A stretch of DNA of 64,000 bases from CAZLLE01 sp964560425 (GCA_964560425.1 CAZLLE010000054.1:1-64000); one strand, 5' to 3'; shown: positions 43,256-53,136, counted from the stretch's first letter. The notes: generated by a model not told the origin, from the sequence alone. Numbers and translations are program-made.

Positions 43256-46200
43256 CTTGACTCCTTTTACTATTTTTAAAGTTTTGAGTTTCAAGTCTCT
43301 CTATTATTTTGTCAAAGTGGTTCATCATAAAATCGACTTGATCTATATCAAAACTATTACAATTTATTTTTAGCTCTTTAGCATAATTTACAAGTGAATT
43401 AATACTATTTTCATCTCCTAGTCTCTCTAGTGACTCTGCAAAATTATAGATAAGTTTAAAATCTCCCATATCTTTGATCTCATTCCAACTATTTTTATAA
43501 TCTGTTTTTAACTCTTCTATCACATTTGTGAGATTTTGAGGTTTATCTATCTTAATATTTTTGTCACTAACTATTTGATTCTCAAGAGATTTATGTTTTA
43601 AAAAGATACTTAACTGCTCTAAAATATCATTGGTTGAAACAGGCTTTCTCAGGTATCCATCAAATTTATGTTCTTTGATTTTTTGTAGATCTTCTCCCAT
43701 AATTGAGGCTGTCAAAGCAATAATAGGGATATCTTTAAGTTTTTTACTATTTCTAATGATTTTAGTTGCTTCATATCCATCCATGATAGGCATTTTTATA
43801 TCCATAAAGATTAAATCAACTTTAATATTTTCTAGATTTTCTATGGCATCTTTTCCATTTTTAGCCTCTATAGAGTCTAAATTATAATTACTTAGTGTTG
43901 ATACAACAAGTTTTCTATTATCTTTAATATCATCTACTATCAAGATAGTTGCTTTTTTAAAATGAATATTTTCATAAGATTTTTTTCTATTTGTAGGTTC
44001 TGCTCCAATAGAGCTTATAGATATATTTGGTAAATTGATAGTAAATTTTGCTCCCTTATTTAATTCACTTTTGGCATATATTGTTCCTCCCATTATCTGT
44101 GTAAGTTTTTTACAGATTGCAAGCCCTAATCCTGTACCTCCATATTTTTGACGATCTTGTCCTAGCTGTTGTTCAAAAGAATCAAAAATATGTTCCAAAT
44201 TCTCTTTGGTTATTCCAATACCACTATCTTCTACATCTATTTGTAAATCTACTTTATTTTTTTGTTTATTTGTATGATTTTTTTTTATTGAGAGTTTAAT
44301 AGTGCCATGATCTGTAAATTTTATAGCATTTCCTATAAGATTAAAAAGTATCTGTCGTATTCTAATACTATCAAGTAGGAGATATTTTGGTATATTTTGG
44401 TCAACATATAGTTCAAAATGGAGATCTTTTTGGATTAATTTTACAGAAAAAATTAGTTCTATCTCTGTGGCTAACTGTTTGATATCTACACTCTCTAGTG
44501 ATATTTCAATTTTTCCAGCTTCAATTTTTGAAAGATCAAGAATATCATTTATGATATCAAGAAGAGCATTTCCTCCTCTGATAATAGAGTCAAGATAATC
44601 TTTTTGTATGGGATCTGTTATCTGTTTTTCCAAAAGTTCTGAAAAACCTAACACTGAATTCATTGGGGTTCTTATCTCATGACTCATGTTTGCTAAAAAT
44701 TCACTTTTGGCTAGACTTGCCTCCTCTGCCTGTTTTTTTGCTTGTGCTAATTGTATCTCTATCTTTTTTCTAGCTTTTATTTCATTAGATAGTTTACGAT
44801 TCCAATAAAGTGATCCTATAAGAAAAAAGCCCAGTAAACTTACTATCTCAAAAAGAAGTTGATAATCAATTTTTTTAGCAAATTTTACCTCTTGCCATTT
44901 TCCAAGAATTTGTGAATGTCTATTAAATTGTATATTTTTCATTGCTTTTTCAATAGCACTCTTTAATAGTGGTCTGTTTTTATCAATAAAAAGTGTTGGA
45001 CTTATCTGTATAGTTGTTTTTCCTGCAATTTTTAGTTTATTTAACCCTTTTGTTTTGATTATGTATGAGGCAACAGGAAGAGAGAGAAGTATAGCTTCTA
45101 CTTGGTTATTTAATAGATTGTTAAACGCTCTATCTATATTTTCTACTTCTATAAATTTATTATGAGGATACTTTTTATAAATCTCTTTTATATAGCTATG
45201 ATTTTTAATTATTGCAATATTTTTATCTTTTATATCCTTAAGATCATTTATAAATTGATGTTTGTTTTTTGTAATTATAACTATAGGAGTTGTAAAATAT
45301 GGTTTGATTGGGTCATAGTTTTTTGCTAAAAAAATATCATTTATACTAGAAGATATAATATTAACATCTCTATTTGATGCAAGTTTTAGGCTATCTTCCC
45401 ACTTTTTAACGATAATAGGTTTAAAAGATACTTCAAGTTGACTCTCTAACTCTTTTAGATAATCAGCTACAATACCTGTATAGTTTCCATTTTCATCAAA
45501 AGCCTCAAATGGAAGATAGTTAGGATTACCTGCAAAAGTAATAGTAGGATTTGTTAAAAGGTATTTGGTCTCATCTTTTGTGAGTAATGTTTTTGTAGAT
45601 TTTGTTTTACCCACCCATTTATTATAAATTTTCTCCTTTTCACTCTCTGTTATTGCCAAAAGTCCCTTATCTATTATGCTTTTTAGTAGTGGATTATTTT
45701 TAGTTGTTGACATATATAGTTTTTTATTACCATTAGAATGATATGACTTAAAGGGAATAATAGTTGAGATAGAGTTTTTTTTCAATACATATGATAGTGA
45801 TACATAAGTATCAAATAGAGCATCTGCCCGATTCTCCAAAACTGCCTCAATAGCTTCAAAAAAAGTATCAACTGTTATAATTTTGACTTTTGGAAACTCC
45901 TTTTTGATTATATCCTCATGAGCATACCCTTTTGGTATAGCCACTCTTTTATTATTTAAATCTTTTAGTGTTGATGCATTTAAATCATCTCGTATAAAAA
46001 AATAATCAAGCATCTCAAAATATGGTTTTGTATAGCTCATATAATTTGCTCTTTCATCTGTATAATATACAGCATTCAAAAGATCAATTTTACCATCTCT
46101 TATTTTTTGAAGATTATTACTCCATTTGTCTATTTGAATATCAAACTTTAGTCCAGTTTTTTTAGAGATTAAATTTAAATAGTCATGAGCAATTCCATCA

Positions 46201-47261
46201 TATTTTCCTTCAGAATTAATAAAATCAAAAGGTGCCCAGTCGGGACCACCTCCAACAATAGCTATAGGATGTTCTTTAATCCAAGTTTTTTCCTCTTTTG
46301 TTAAAACTACTTTGTTTAAATTTTTTTCATTATAAAAAAAATCGTCATCTATAGTCTGTTTTTCTATAAATCCCAATTGATAATATGTTTTTACTACTTG
46401 TGTATATCTATCTCTATCTATATTTCCAAGTTTTGTAAGATCAGGCATTATCATTTGATAAATACCACGAGCCTCAAATTCTAATGTATCTTTTGTTTTT
46501 GATGGAGCATATTTTTTTAAAATTATATCTATCATCTCATTTTGATGTGAGAGAGCATATTGCCACCCTTTTAATGTGGCTCTTTTCATCTTTTCAACAC
46601 GCATGGGGTGCTCTTTTAGCTCTTTTCTGCTCGTAAAAAAGTTGTCTCCATAAAAATCTATCCCATAACTTTTTGGATCTATAATATTTACTTCAATGCC
46701 CCTTTTTTTGAGCCAGTAAGGTTGAGATGTGGAGTATGCTGAAGTGATATCTACTTTTTTATTAATAAAGTCATCATAAGATGTAAAATCGGATATATTG
46801 ACTTTATCAAAATTTCCTATAGTTTTTAAAATAAGTGCTTTAAATGGTATACCACCAGTTGATTTGAAAGAGTACATGATTTTTTTGTCAATCATGTCAT
46901 AAGGTGTTGTAATATTTGAATCTCTATGAGAGAGAAGTACAAGAGGTGAGTGTTGAAAAATTTGAACGACAAGTACAACGGGGGATTTTTGTATGTGATG
47001 GACTACAAGAGAACTATCACTTACTCCATATTGAGCATATCCATCTGTTACCTCTTTAATAAAATTACGATTAAAATCTATCTCTTTTAAGTTGACTTTT
47101 AGTCCTTCATCTTTATAGAAGCCCTTTTCAATAGCTGCATAATAACCTGCAAATTGAAATGAGTGTTTCCACTTTAGTTGAATAGTAATATTTTCACTGT
47201 TCTTGGCATTTATGATAGTGGTAAAGAAAAACATGATGAATATAAGAAAAATACTTTTCAT
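43245..47261 (-). CDS. Hybrid sensor histidine kinase with NMT1 and two SBP_bac_3 sensor domains
   Basis: A 1338-residue membrane kinase. After a signal peptide (1-19) three periplasmic binding domains follow: NMT1/THI5-like (23-310, LKWKHSFQFAGYYAAIEKGFY), SBP_bac_3 (about 330-555, DWAPFDFINSEGKYDG) and a second SBP_bac_3 (about 570-795, NYLPFEAFDENGNYTG). One transmembrane helix (802-820), a coiled coil, HisKA with His861 (MSHEIRTPMN), HATPase (970-1080, NAIKFTD, GTGLGL), a receiver with Asp1154 and Lys1206, and about 100 C-terminal helical residues complete it. No typical Hpt His motif was recognised at the end. It probably reads small amino-acid- or pyrimidine-like ligands and passes phosphate to its neighbours. 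Confidence 0.88.
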   Translation of the reverse strand: MKSIFLIFIMFFFTTIINAKNSENITIQLKWKHSFQFAGYYAAIEKGFYKDEGLKVNLKEIDFNRNFIKEVTDGYAQYGVSDSSLVVHHIQKSPVVLVVQIFQHSPLVLLSHRDSNITTPYDMIDKKIMYSFKSTGGIPFKALILKTIGNFDKVNISDFTSYDDFINKKVDITSAYSTSQPYWLKKRGIEVNIIDPKSYGIDFYGDNFFTSRKELKEHPMRVEKMKRATLKGWQYALSHQNEMIDIILKKYAPSKTKDTLEFEARGIYQMIMPDLTKLGNIDRDRYTQVVKTYYQLGFIEKQTIDDDFFYNEKNLNKVVLTKEEKTWIKEHPIAIVGGGPDWAPFDFINSEGKYDGIAHDYLNLISKKTGLKFDIQIDKWSNNLQKIRDGKIDLLNAVYYTDERANYMSYTKPYFEMLDYFFIRDDLNASTLKDLNNKRVAIPKGYAHEDIIKKEFPKVKIITVDTFFEAIEAVLENRADALFDTYVSLSYVLKKNSISTIIPFKSYHSNGNKKLYMSTTKNNPLLKSIIDKGLLAITESEKEKIYNKWVGKTKSTKTLLTKDETKYLLTNPTITFAGNPNYLPFEAFDENGNYTGIVADYLKELESQLEVSFKPIIVKKWEDSLKLASNRDVNIISSSINDIFLAKNYDPIKPYFTTPIVIITKNKHQFINDLKDIKDKNIAIIKNHSYIKEIYKKYPHNKFIEVENIDRAFNNLLNNQVEAILLSLPVASYIIKTKGLNKLKIAGKTTIQISPTLFIDKNRPLLKSAIEKAMKNIQFNRHSQILGKWQEVKFAKKIDYQLLFEIVSLLGFFLIGSLYWNRKLSNEIKARKKIEIQLAQAKKQAEEASLAKSEFLANMSHEIRTPMNSVLGFSELLEKQITDPIQKDYLDSIIRGGNALLDIINDILDLSKIEAGKIEISLESVDIKQLATEIELIFSVKLIQKDLHFELYVDQNIPKYLLLDSIRIRQILFNLIGNAIKFTDHGTIKLSIKKNHTNKQKNKVDLQIDVEDSGIGITKENLEHIFDSFEQQLGQDRQKYGGTGLGLAICKKLTQIMGGTIYAKSELNKGAKFTINLPNISISSIGAEPTNRKKSYENIHFKKATILIVDDIKDNRKLVVSTLSNYNLDSIEAKNGKDAIENLENIKVDLIFMDIKMPIMDGYEATKIIRNSKKLKDIPIIALTASIMGEDLQKIKEHKFDGYLRKPVSTNDILEQLSIFLKHKSLENQIVSDKNIKIDKPQNLTNVIEELKTDYKNSWNEIKDMGDFKLIYNFAESLERLGDENSINSLVNYAKELKINCNSFDIDQVDFMMNHFDKIIERLETQNFKNSKRSQDEN

Positions 47262-47292
47262 TAGTAGACTTTTTATCTTTTATTAAGACTCA

Positions 47293-47298
47293 ATTATA
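47293..47298 (-). promoter_or_regulatory. -10 box of the hybrid kinase gene
   Basis: TATAAT on the minus strand, 32 bases before the ATG at 47261, in the short gap after the GGDEF/EAL gene. Confidence 0.45.
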
Positions 47299-47310
47299 GT
47301 AGAGTAATTA

Positions 47311-49047
47311 TTATAGGGTACTTGTCTCTTTGATTAATTCAAGGGATGGTTCATAAAAGTAATAGCCTTGAAATTGATCAATATCATAATGTTTTAATGT
47401 CTCAAATACCTCTTTGGAGTGAACAAATTCAGCAATTACTTTGACTCCTAACTCTTTAGCTATCTGTGTTATTGCTTTGACCATAACTTGAGTTTGAATA
47501 TCTGTATCTATGTTTTTTATTAATGATCCATCTATTTTGATGTAATGAGGTTTAGTTTGTATAATATTTCTAAAGTTTGAAAAACCACTTCCAAAATCAT
47601 CTATTGCAACTTGTACTCCATATTTTTTAAACCTTGTTATAAAACTATGTAATATTTTATAATCTTTGATATCTTCACTCTCTACTATTTCAAATATTAA
47701 TCTATTGCCTATATCATGTTGTTCAAGTGTATCTGTTAATAATTTTATGATATTTTCATCAGTAAAGTCACTATACGCAAGATTTATAGAGAGGGTATGT
47801 TGAGTTGTTATAAGAGTCTCTAAAGATTTTTTAATAACTTTCATTGAGAGCTTATTGTACTGTTTTGTAGCAATGGCAATATCTAAAAAAAAGTATGGGG
47901 ATATGAGTTTTTCTCGATTACTTTCTAACTCTTTTAGCCTCATTAGTGTTTCAAATTTGACTATTTTTCCACTTTTATCTACAATGGGTTGAAATACGGG
48001 AATAATATTATCATTTTCAAGTGCATATTGAATCCTCTTTTTCCAAAAAATTGTGTTTTGCATTTTTGGTAATGTATTCATTGACTCATTATATATAACT
48101 AATGGCTTTTGAGTACTTTTTGCATGTTTTAGTGCTATATCTGCTTGAGTTAAGAGATTGTTTTTTTCAAGTGATACACCTATAGTTGCATCTACATATA
48201 TCTCTTCTGCAAGTTTTTCAATGTATATTGGAAGATGTATAACAAATTCACTAAGATTTTGAATAAAACTTTTAAAACGATTGATACTCTTTTCTTGTGA
48301 ACATATAGTAAATTCATCTCCAGATGTTCTATATATAGTGTAATTATATTGTTTTGTATGTATCTCTAATATATTTGCAAATTGTTTAATAATTTGATTT
48401 CCTGTGTCGGTACCATATAGATCATTGATGAATTGTAAACGATCTATATCAATTATAGCAAGAGTGTTGTATCTGTTTTTTTCAAGATTATAGCTTAGTG
48501 CATTACGATTTTTTAATTCTGTTAAATGGTCGGTATATAGTTGCTTTTTTAACTCTTTGGTTCTTTTTTTGACCTCCGATTCTAAATCCAAATTTGATTT
48601 GATTATTTTTTCTTGATATTTATTTGAAATTTTTTCATTTTGAATATTGTAAGATATTTTATACAATGTCTGCATAAGTTGTTTCTCTTGCATCGGCTTT
48701 AATAAAAAACTGTCAATTCCAAGATTAATAAGTTTCAAAAGTATAGAAGAGTCATCATGTGCTGATATTACAGATATGTGTTGTTTTGGATTAATATCTA
48801 TTATCTCTTTGATAAGTTGAAGACCATTTAAATTTGGCAAATTTATATCTGTTAAGAGAATATCAAATTTATTTTGGTTTTGTATATTTTTGTAAGCTTG
48901 TAGAGCCTCTTGACCATCTAAGCAGACTGTAACAGAGGAAAAGAGTAATTCAAAAAGTTCAACACTCTGTTTAATAATATCTGTATCATCTTCTACATAG
49001 AGTAGATGTAAATCTTTTGTATAGTTATAGAGTATTTTAAAGTCCAT
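47311..49047 (-). CDS. Receiver-GGDEF-EAL response regulator
   Basis: A 578-residue cytoplasmic protein: receiver (Asp67, Lys118), coiled coil (140-172), GGDEF domain with SGDEF in the active loop (242-246), and EAL domain with ETLMR (366-370). The EAL signature residues look present: Asn in SINLAYSDF, Glu in EIVESED, Asp pair in DDFGSG, Lys in YIKIDGS, Glu in IAEFVHS and Gln in FQGYYF, so cyclic-di-GMP hydrolysis is plausible. SGDEF domains are sometimes still active. It is the first gene of the minus-strand signalling trio and is likely phosphorylated by one of the two kinases downstream. Confidence 0.9.
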   Translation of the reverse strand: MDFKILYNYTKDLHLLYVEDDTDIIKQSVELFELLFSSVTVCLDGQEALQAYKNIQNQNKFDILLTDINLPNLNGLQLIKEIIDINPKQHISVISAHDDSSILLKLINLGIDSFLLKPMQEKQLMQTLYKISYNIQNEKISNKYQEKIIKSNLDLESEVKKRTKELKKQLYTDHLTELKNRNALSYNLEKNRYNTLAIIDIDRLQFINDLYGTDTGNQIIKQFANILEIHTKQYNYTIYRTSGDEFTICSQEKSINRFKSFIQNLSEFVIHLPIYIEKLAEEIYVDATIGVSLEKNNLLTQADIALKHAKSTQKPLVIYNESMNTLPKMQNTIFWKKRIQYALENDNIIPVFQPIVDKSGKIVKFETLMRLKELESNREKLISPYFFLDIAIATKQYNKLSMKVIKKSLETLITTQHTLSINLAYSDFTDENIIKLLTDTLEQHDIGNRLIFEIVESEDIKDYKILHSFITRFKKYGVQVAIDDFGSGFSNFRNIIQTKPHYIKIDGSLIKNIDTDIQTQVMVKAITQIAKELGVKVIAEFVHSKEVFETLKHYDIDQFQGYYFYEPSLELIKETSTL

Positions 49048-49075
49048 TATGAATTAGCCTCTTTCAAATCTAAAT

Positions 49076-49081
49076 ATTATA
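49076..49081 (-). promoter_or_regulatory. -10 box of the receiver-GGDEF-EAL gene
   Basis: TATAAT on the minus strand about 29 bases before the start. A TTGACG lies upstream, but only 8 bases away, too close to be its -35. Confidence 0.4.
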
Positions 49082-49136
49082 ATTAATATCGTCAAAAGTT
49101 ATTATTTATTGAAATATAGTATAAAGTTCATAGAAG

Positions 49137-49179
49137 AACCAAAGTTATACTCCAGAATTTTTAGAGTATAATTTTGGTT
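49137..49179 (-). terminator. Terminator of the gap-pgk-tpiA operon
   Basis: 16-base stem AACCAAAGTTATACTC/GAGTATAATTTTGGTT with one G-U pair and an 11-base loop, 6 bases after the tpiA stop. No long T-run follows, but it is the strongest stem in the gap. Confidence 0.6.
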
Positions 49180-49184
49180 ATATT

Positions 49185-49883
49185 TTATGTAGTTTTGTTT
49201 GAAATCTCAATCATTTCTACAAATGATTTAATATCCCAACTAGCAGTTCCTACCAAGATACCATCACAATTTTTAATATCCAAAATCTCTTTGGTATTGG
49301 CAACTTTTACACTTCCTCCATAAAGAAGAGGTTTATCTACCTTCTCTTTTAAGAGTGCAAGTGTCTCTTCTATCTGTTCTACTGAAGCAGTAAGTCCTGT
49401 TCCAATAGCCCATACAGGTTCATAAGCAATTATAAGTTTTTCATATTTTGTATCAATACCTTCGAGTTGAGTAAGGTTATATGCCATAACAGCTTCTATT
49501 CCCTCTTCTCTCACCTCTTTTGGCTCTCCTATACAATATACTATTTCAAATCCCTCTTGTGCGTAAAAATCAAATTTTTTGGCACATAACTCTTGAGATT
49601 CACCCATTATATGTCGTCTTTCACTATGACCAATTAGAATAGTTTTTAGATTAAATTCATCAATTTGATCTAAGCCTATCTCTCCTGTAAAAGAGCCATT
49701 TTTTGTAGGGTGAGCATTTTGAACACCTAATCTCATATTATTAGGTAGTTCAAAACTATCTAATGCAGAAGCGGGAGGAAATACTAAAACAGTGCTATCT
49801 GTTTTACTATTTTTTAGTTCACTAATATACTCTTTTGTAGAGGCTCTTGTATGGTTTGTTTTGAAGTTTGCTGCGATAATCAT
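49185..49883 (-). CDS. tpiA: Triosephosphate isomerase
   Basis: A 232-residue TIM barrel interconverting glyceraldehyde 3-phosphate and dihydroxyacetone phosphate. Lys8 (AANFKTN), electrophilic His (GHSERR) and base Glu (AYEPVWAIGTG) are in place, as is the phosphate loop GGSVK. ATG at 49883 is taken as start: it lies one base beyond the pgk stop and gives the normal N terminus. Slightly short compared with about 250 in E. coli, as usual in this phylum. Third gene of the operon. Confidence 0.95.
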   Translation of the reverse strand: MIIAANFKTNHTRASTKEYISELKNSKTDSTVLVFPPASALDSFELPNNMRLGVQNAHPTKNGSFTGEIGLDQIDEFNLKTILIGHSERRHIMGESQELCAKKFDFYAQEGFEIVYCIGEPKEVREEGIEAVMAYNLTQLEGIDTKYEKLIIAYEPVWAIGTGLTASVEQIEETLALLKEKVDKPLLYGGSVKVANTKEILDIKNCDGILVGTASWDIKSFVEMIEISNKTT

Positions 49884-49884
49884 A

Positions 49885-51084
49885 TCAATCTTTCTTAACC
49901 GCTTCAACACCCGGAAGAGTTTTGCCTTCTAATAGTTCAAGACTAGCACCACCACCTGTAGAGATAAATGTCATCTCATCAACATCACCAGCTCTTTGAG
50001 CAACATCAGCAGTATCACCACCACCTACAATTGTAGTAGCATGAGACTCTGCTATATAGTGACTCATCATGAAACTTCCTTTTGAAAATTTATCAATTTC
50101 ATAAACACCCATTGGACCATTCCAAAGAATAGTTTGAGCATCATTTAGTGCTTCACGAAATAGTCTATTACTAGCAGGACCAATATCAAGTCCCATCCAA
50201 CCTTTTGGTATCTCTTGAATTGGCAAAAACTTGACAGGTGCATCTGCACTCATTTTAGGAGCTACAACAAGATCAACAGGAAGATAAAGTTTTACACCAA
50301 GTCCCATTGCTCTATACATAATTCTTTTTGCATCTTCCATGAGATGGTTTTCAACCAATGAATTTCCAATCTCATGACCTTGTGCTTTTAAAAATGTAAA
50401 TGCCATACCACCACCGATAATCAACTTATCTACCTTTTCAATTAGACTCACCAATGCTTCAAGTTTTCCAGATACTTTACTTCCTCCAACAACAGCTACA
50501 AATGGTCTTGATGGTTGCATTACTGTTCTATGAAAAAAGTTAACCTCTTTTTGCATTAAAAATCCAGCTGCTTTATGCCCCTTATCAAATAGAGCAGGTA
50601 GGGCATAAATTGAAGCATGTTTTCTATGGCTAGCTCCAAAGGCATCATTAATATAAACATCTGCAATAGATGCTAATTTAGAAGCAAATTCTGCATCATT
50701 ACTCATCTCACCGGGATTATATCTCAAGTTTTCAAGTAGTAAAATTTCACCATTTTTAAGATTTTTTGCTTTTTCAATGGTATCATCTTGAATTACATTA
50801 TCAGCTAAAATAATCTCTTGTTTGAGAAGTGAATGTAATCTTTTATGTACAATTTTTAATGAGAAATTTTCAGGATCCCAATTATCTGGATCAGGTCTTC
50901 CATAGTGACTTGCCAAAATAATTTTACAATCATTATCAATACAATAACGGATTGTTGGAAGTGCTGAACGAATTCTTCGATCATCACTAATATTTCCAAA
51001 TTCATCTTTTGGTACATTAAAGTCACATCTAATAAAGACTCTTTTGCCCTCTAAATCTAGATCCTTTATCGATAGGAGTTCCAT
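49885..51084 (-). CDS. pgk: Phosphoglycerate kinase
   Basis: A 399-residue two-domain kinase of glycolysis/gluconeogenesis. RCDFNVPKD near the N terminus, SHYGRPD, the hinge and the C-terminal nucleotide site GGGDTADVAQRAG are typical. Its ATG overlaps the gap stop by one base (TAATG), coupling translation. Length and motifs are normal. Confidence 0.96.
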   Translation of the reverse strand: MELLSIKDLDLEGKRVFIRCDFNVPKDEFGNISDDRRIRSALPTIRYCIDNDCKIILASHYGRPDPDNWDPENFSLKIVHKRLHSLLKQEIILADNVIQDDTIEKAKNLKNGEILLLENLRYNPGEMSNDAEFASKLASIADVYINDAFGASHRKHASIYALPALFDKGHKAAGFLMQKEVNFFHRTVMQPSRPFVAVVGGSKVSGKLEALVSLIEKVDKLIIGGGMAFTFLKAQGHEIGNSLVENHLMEDAKRIMYRAMGLGVKLYLPVDLVVAPKMSADAPVKFLPIQEIPKGWMGLDIGPASNRLFREALNDAQTILWNGPMGVYEIDKFSKGSFMMSHYIAESHATTIVGGGDTADVAQRAGDVDEMTFISTGGGASLELLEGKTLPGVEAVKKD

Positions 51085-52094
51085 TATTTTCCCTCACTCA
51101 TGATATGTTTTGCCATATCAACTAGTCTACTAGAATACCCCCACTCATTGTCATACCATGCTAAAACTTTAACCATATTTCCATCAACTACCTGTGTCAT
51201 GTCTGCTGCAACAATTGCACTTTTATTTGATCCAATAAAGTCAGATGATACTCTTTGGTCTAAATCTACTTCAATTAAACCAGCCATTGCTCCATTTTGA
51301 GCTTTATTAAATGCTTCATTTACCTCTTCTACTGTTGTCTCTTTTTTTACCATAACATTTAGATCAACAATAGATACATTTGGTGTTGGTACTCTAATAG
51401 CTTGACCATTTAACTTCCCTTTTAGGTGAGGCATAACTAGTGCTATAGCTTTTGCTGCACCTGTAGAAGTTGGGATCATGTTAACAGCTGCTGCTCTTGC
51501 ACGACGAGGATCTTTAGAGTGTTTAATATCCAAAATCTTTTGATCATTTGTATATGAGTGACAAGTTGTAACTAACCCTTTTTCAACTCCAAATGCATCA
51601 TCAAGAACTTTTGTAATAGGAGCCAAGCAGTTTGTAGTACAACTTGCATTAGATATTATTTTTTCTCCCTTATAACTATCCTCATTTACACCCATTACAA
51701 ATGTAGCAGTCTCTTTATCTTTTGCTGGTGCTGAGAAAAGAACTTTTTTAATACCTTTATCAAGATATGCTTGTGATTTTTCTTGAGTATAAAATGCTCC
51801 TGTACACTCCAAAAGAAGTTCCGCTCCATAAGCTGCAAAATCTAAATTATTTGGATCTCTATCATTTAAAAATTTTACTTTAGAGTCTCCAATTTGCATA
51901 TAATCATCTTCTAAGATTTCAACGCTCTTACCAAATGCACCATGTACACTATCATATTTTAGAAGATATTGTGTCATCTCTCTTGCCGCTGTATCATTTA
52001 CCGCAACCAACTCCATATCATCACGATCCGATAAAATTCTAGCAACACATCTCCCTATTCTTCCAAATCCAGTAATAGCAACTTTTATAGCCAT
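51084..52094 (-). CDS. gap: Glyceraldehyde-3-phosphate dehydrogenase
   Basis: A 336-residue type I GAPDH. Rossmann motif GFGRIGR near the start, active-site Cys in SNASCTTNCLAPI, and the S-loop and WYDNEWGYSSR C-terminal block are all present. The residue after the second beta strand is Asn-Asp (VAVND), favouring NAD. AAAGGAG precedes the ATG. First gene of gap-pgk-tpiA. Confidence 0.96.
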   Translation of the reverse strand: MAIKVAITGFGRIGRCVARILSDRDDMELVAVNDTAAREMTQYLLKYDSVHGAFGKSVEILEDDYMQIGDSKVKFLNDRDPNNLDFAAYGAELLLECTGAFYTQEKSQAYLDKGIKKVLFSAPAKDKETATFVMGVNEDSYKGEKIISNASCTTNCLAPITKVLDDAFGVEKGLVTTCHSYTNDQKILDIKHSKDPRRARAAAVNMIPTSTGAAKAIALVMPHLKGKLNGQAIRVPTPNVSIVDLNVMVKKETTVEEVNEAFNKAQNGAMAGLIEVDLDQRVSSDFIGSNKSAIVAADMTQVVDGNMVKVLAWYDNEWGYSSRLVDMAKHIMSEGK

Positions 52095-52117
52095 GTAAAC
52101 TCCTTTATTTAACTTTA

Positions 52118-52131
52118 TTGTATAATTACAA
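52118..52131. promoter_or_regulatory. Divergent promoter region of gap and nadD with short palindrome
   Basis: The palindrome TTGTATAATTACAA contains TATAAT (52121-52126) for the plus strand and a TACAAT-like box (reverse of 52118-52123) for the minus strand. The two -10 boxes overlap, so the divergent transcripts of gap and nadD may compete. Confidence 0.45.
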
Positions 52132-52183
52132 CTATCGACATGTTACTAAAAAATTTTAATATTTTTGATTAAAGAGAGTTTAA

Positions 52184-52732
52184 ATGAAGGTTGCAATTTT
52201 TGGTGGAAGTTTTGATCCTCCTCATATAGGACATGAGCAGACAATAAATCAAGCTCTTTTAAAGTTAGATATTGATCTTCTTCTAGTTATTCCTACTTTT
52301 TTGAACCCTTTTAAAGAGAAATTTTTTACTCCTGCCTCTATTCGTATGCAATGGATGCAAAAATTGGTAAAAAGATACTCAAAAGTTAAGATATTAGATT
52401 ATGAGATAATGCAAAATAGAGCGGTAAGCTCAATTGAGACTGTAGAGTATATTATTGATCTTTATAAACCTTCAAAAATTTATTTAATTATTGGAGCTGA
52501 TAATTTAGAAAAGTTACCACATTGGAATAAATATGAGAGATTAAAAGATCTTGTAGAATTTGTAATTGCTTCAAGAGATGATATAAAAATACCTATAAAC
52601 TTGAAAAAATTAAATATTAATGTTAGTATTAGCTCAACTAACTTAAGAGATAAATTAGATAAAAAATATTTACCTGCTATAATTGCAGATGAAATAATAG
52701 ATTACAGGGAGAAAGATGAATCCAAGAGTTGA
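52184..52732 (+). CDS. nadD: Nicotinate-nucleotide adenylyltransferase
   Basis: A 182-residue enzyme of NAD synthesis making deamido-NAD from nicotinate mononucleotide and ATP. GGSFDPPHIGHE (residues 6-17) is the nucleotidyltransferase motif; the late SISSTNLRDK block is the ISSTxxR motif. GAGAG lies upstream of the ATG. Its end overlaps rsfS by 17 bases, the common nadD-rsfS arrangement. Confidence 0.95.
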   Translation: MKVAIFGGSFDPPHIGHEQTINQALLKLDIDLLLVIPTFLNPFKEKFFTPASIRMQWMQKLVKRYSKVKILDYEIMQNRAVSSIETVEYIIDLYKPSKIYLIIGADNLEKLPHWNKYERLKDLVEFVIASRDDIKIPINLKKLNINVSISSTNLRDKLDKKYLPAIIADEIIDYREKDESKS

Positions 52733-53042
52733 TAATATTGTTAATATTATAGATGAGAAAAAAGGTGAGAGTATTGAAGTTTTTGATATGAGAGATAAGG
52801 ACTATTTTGTAGATTTTGTTGTTTTAACTACAACAATAGGGCAGAGACATGGTACTTCTCTTGTAGATACTCTTAAAAAAGAGTTAAAATTATTGGATGA
52901 AGATATTTTAAATATTGAACAGAGTGAAAATTGGTCGGTTCTTGATCTAGGTGATATTTTGATTCATCTACTTACCCCAGAATATCGTGCAACTTATAAC
53001 TTAGAAGAATTTTTGACAAAAAGAGAATCAGAAGAAGATTAA
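52716..53042 (+). CDS. rsfS: Ribosomal silencing factor RsfS
   Basis: A 108-residue protein of the RsfS/Iojap family, which binds L14 of the 50S subunit and stops subunit joining in starved cells. The FVVLTT-TIGQRH, ENWSVLDLGDILIHLL and EYRATYNLEEF segments are characteristic. Coupled to nadD by overlap, with GGAG before the ATG inside the nadD gene. Confidence 0.94.
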   Translation: MNPRVDNIVNIIDEKKGESIEVFDMRDKDYFVDFVVLTTTIGQRHGTSLVDTLKKELKLLDEDILNIEQSENWSVLDLGDILIHLLTPEYRATYNLEEFLTKRESEED

Positions 53043-53107
53043 AATAAAATTTATGTTACTTTTTTAAGCAAGATATAATTCTTTGCTCATGACAACATAG
53101 CTTAGAC

Positions 53108-53136
53108 TTGACAATATTGTTTCTTTACTATAGAAT
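53108..53136 (+). promoter_or_regulatory. Near-consensus sigma-70 promoter of the PAS protein gene
   Basis: TTGACA (53108-53113), a 17-base spacer, then TAGAAT (53131-53136). The leader to the ATG at 53181 would be about 38 bases. Confidence 0.65.
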
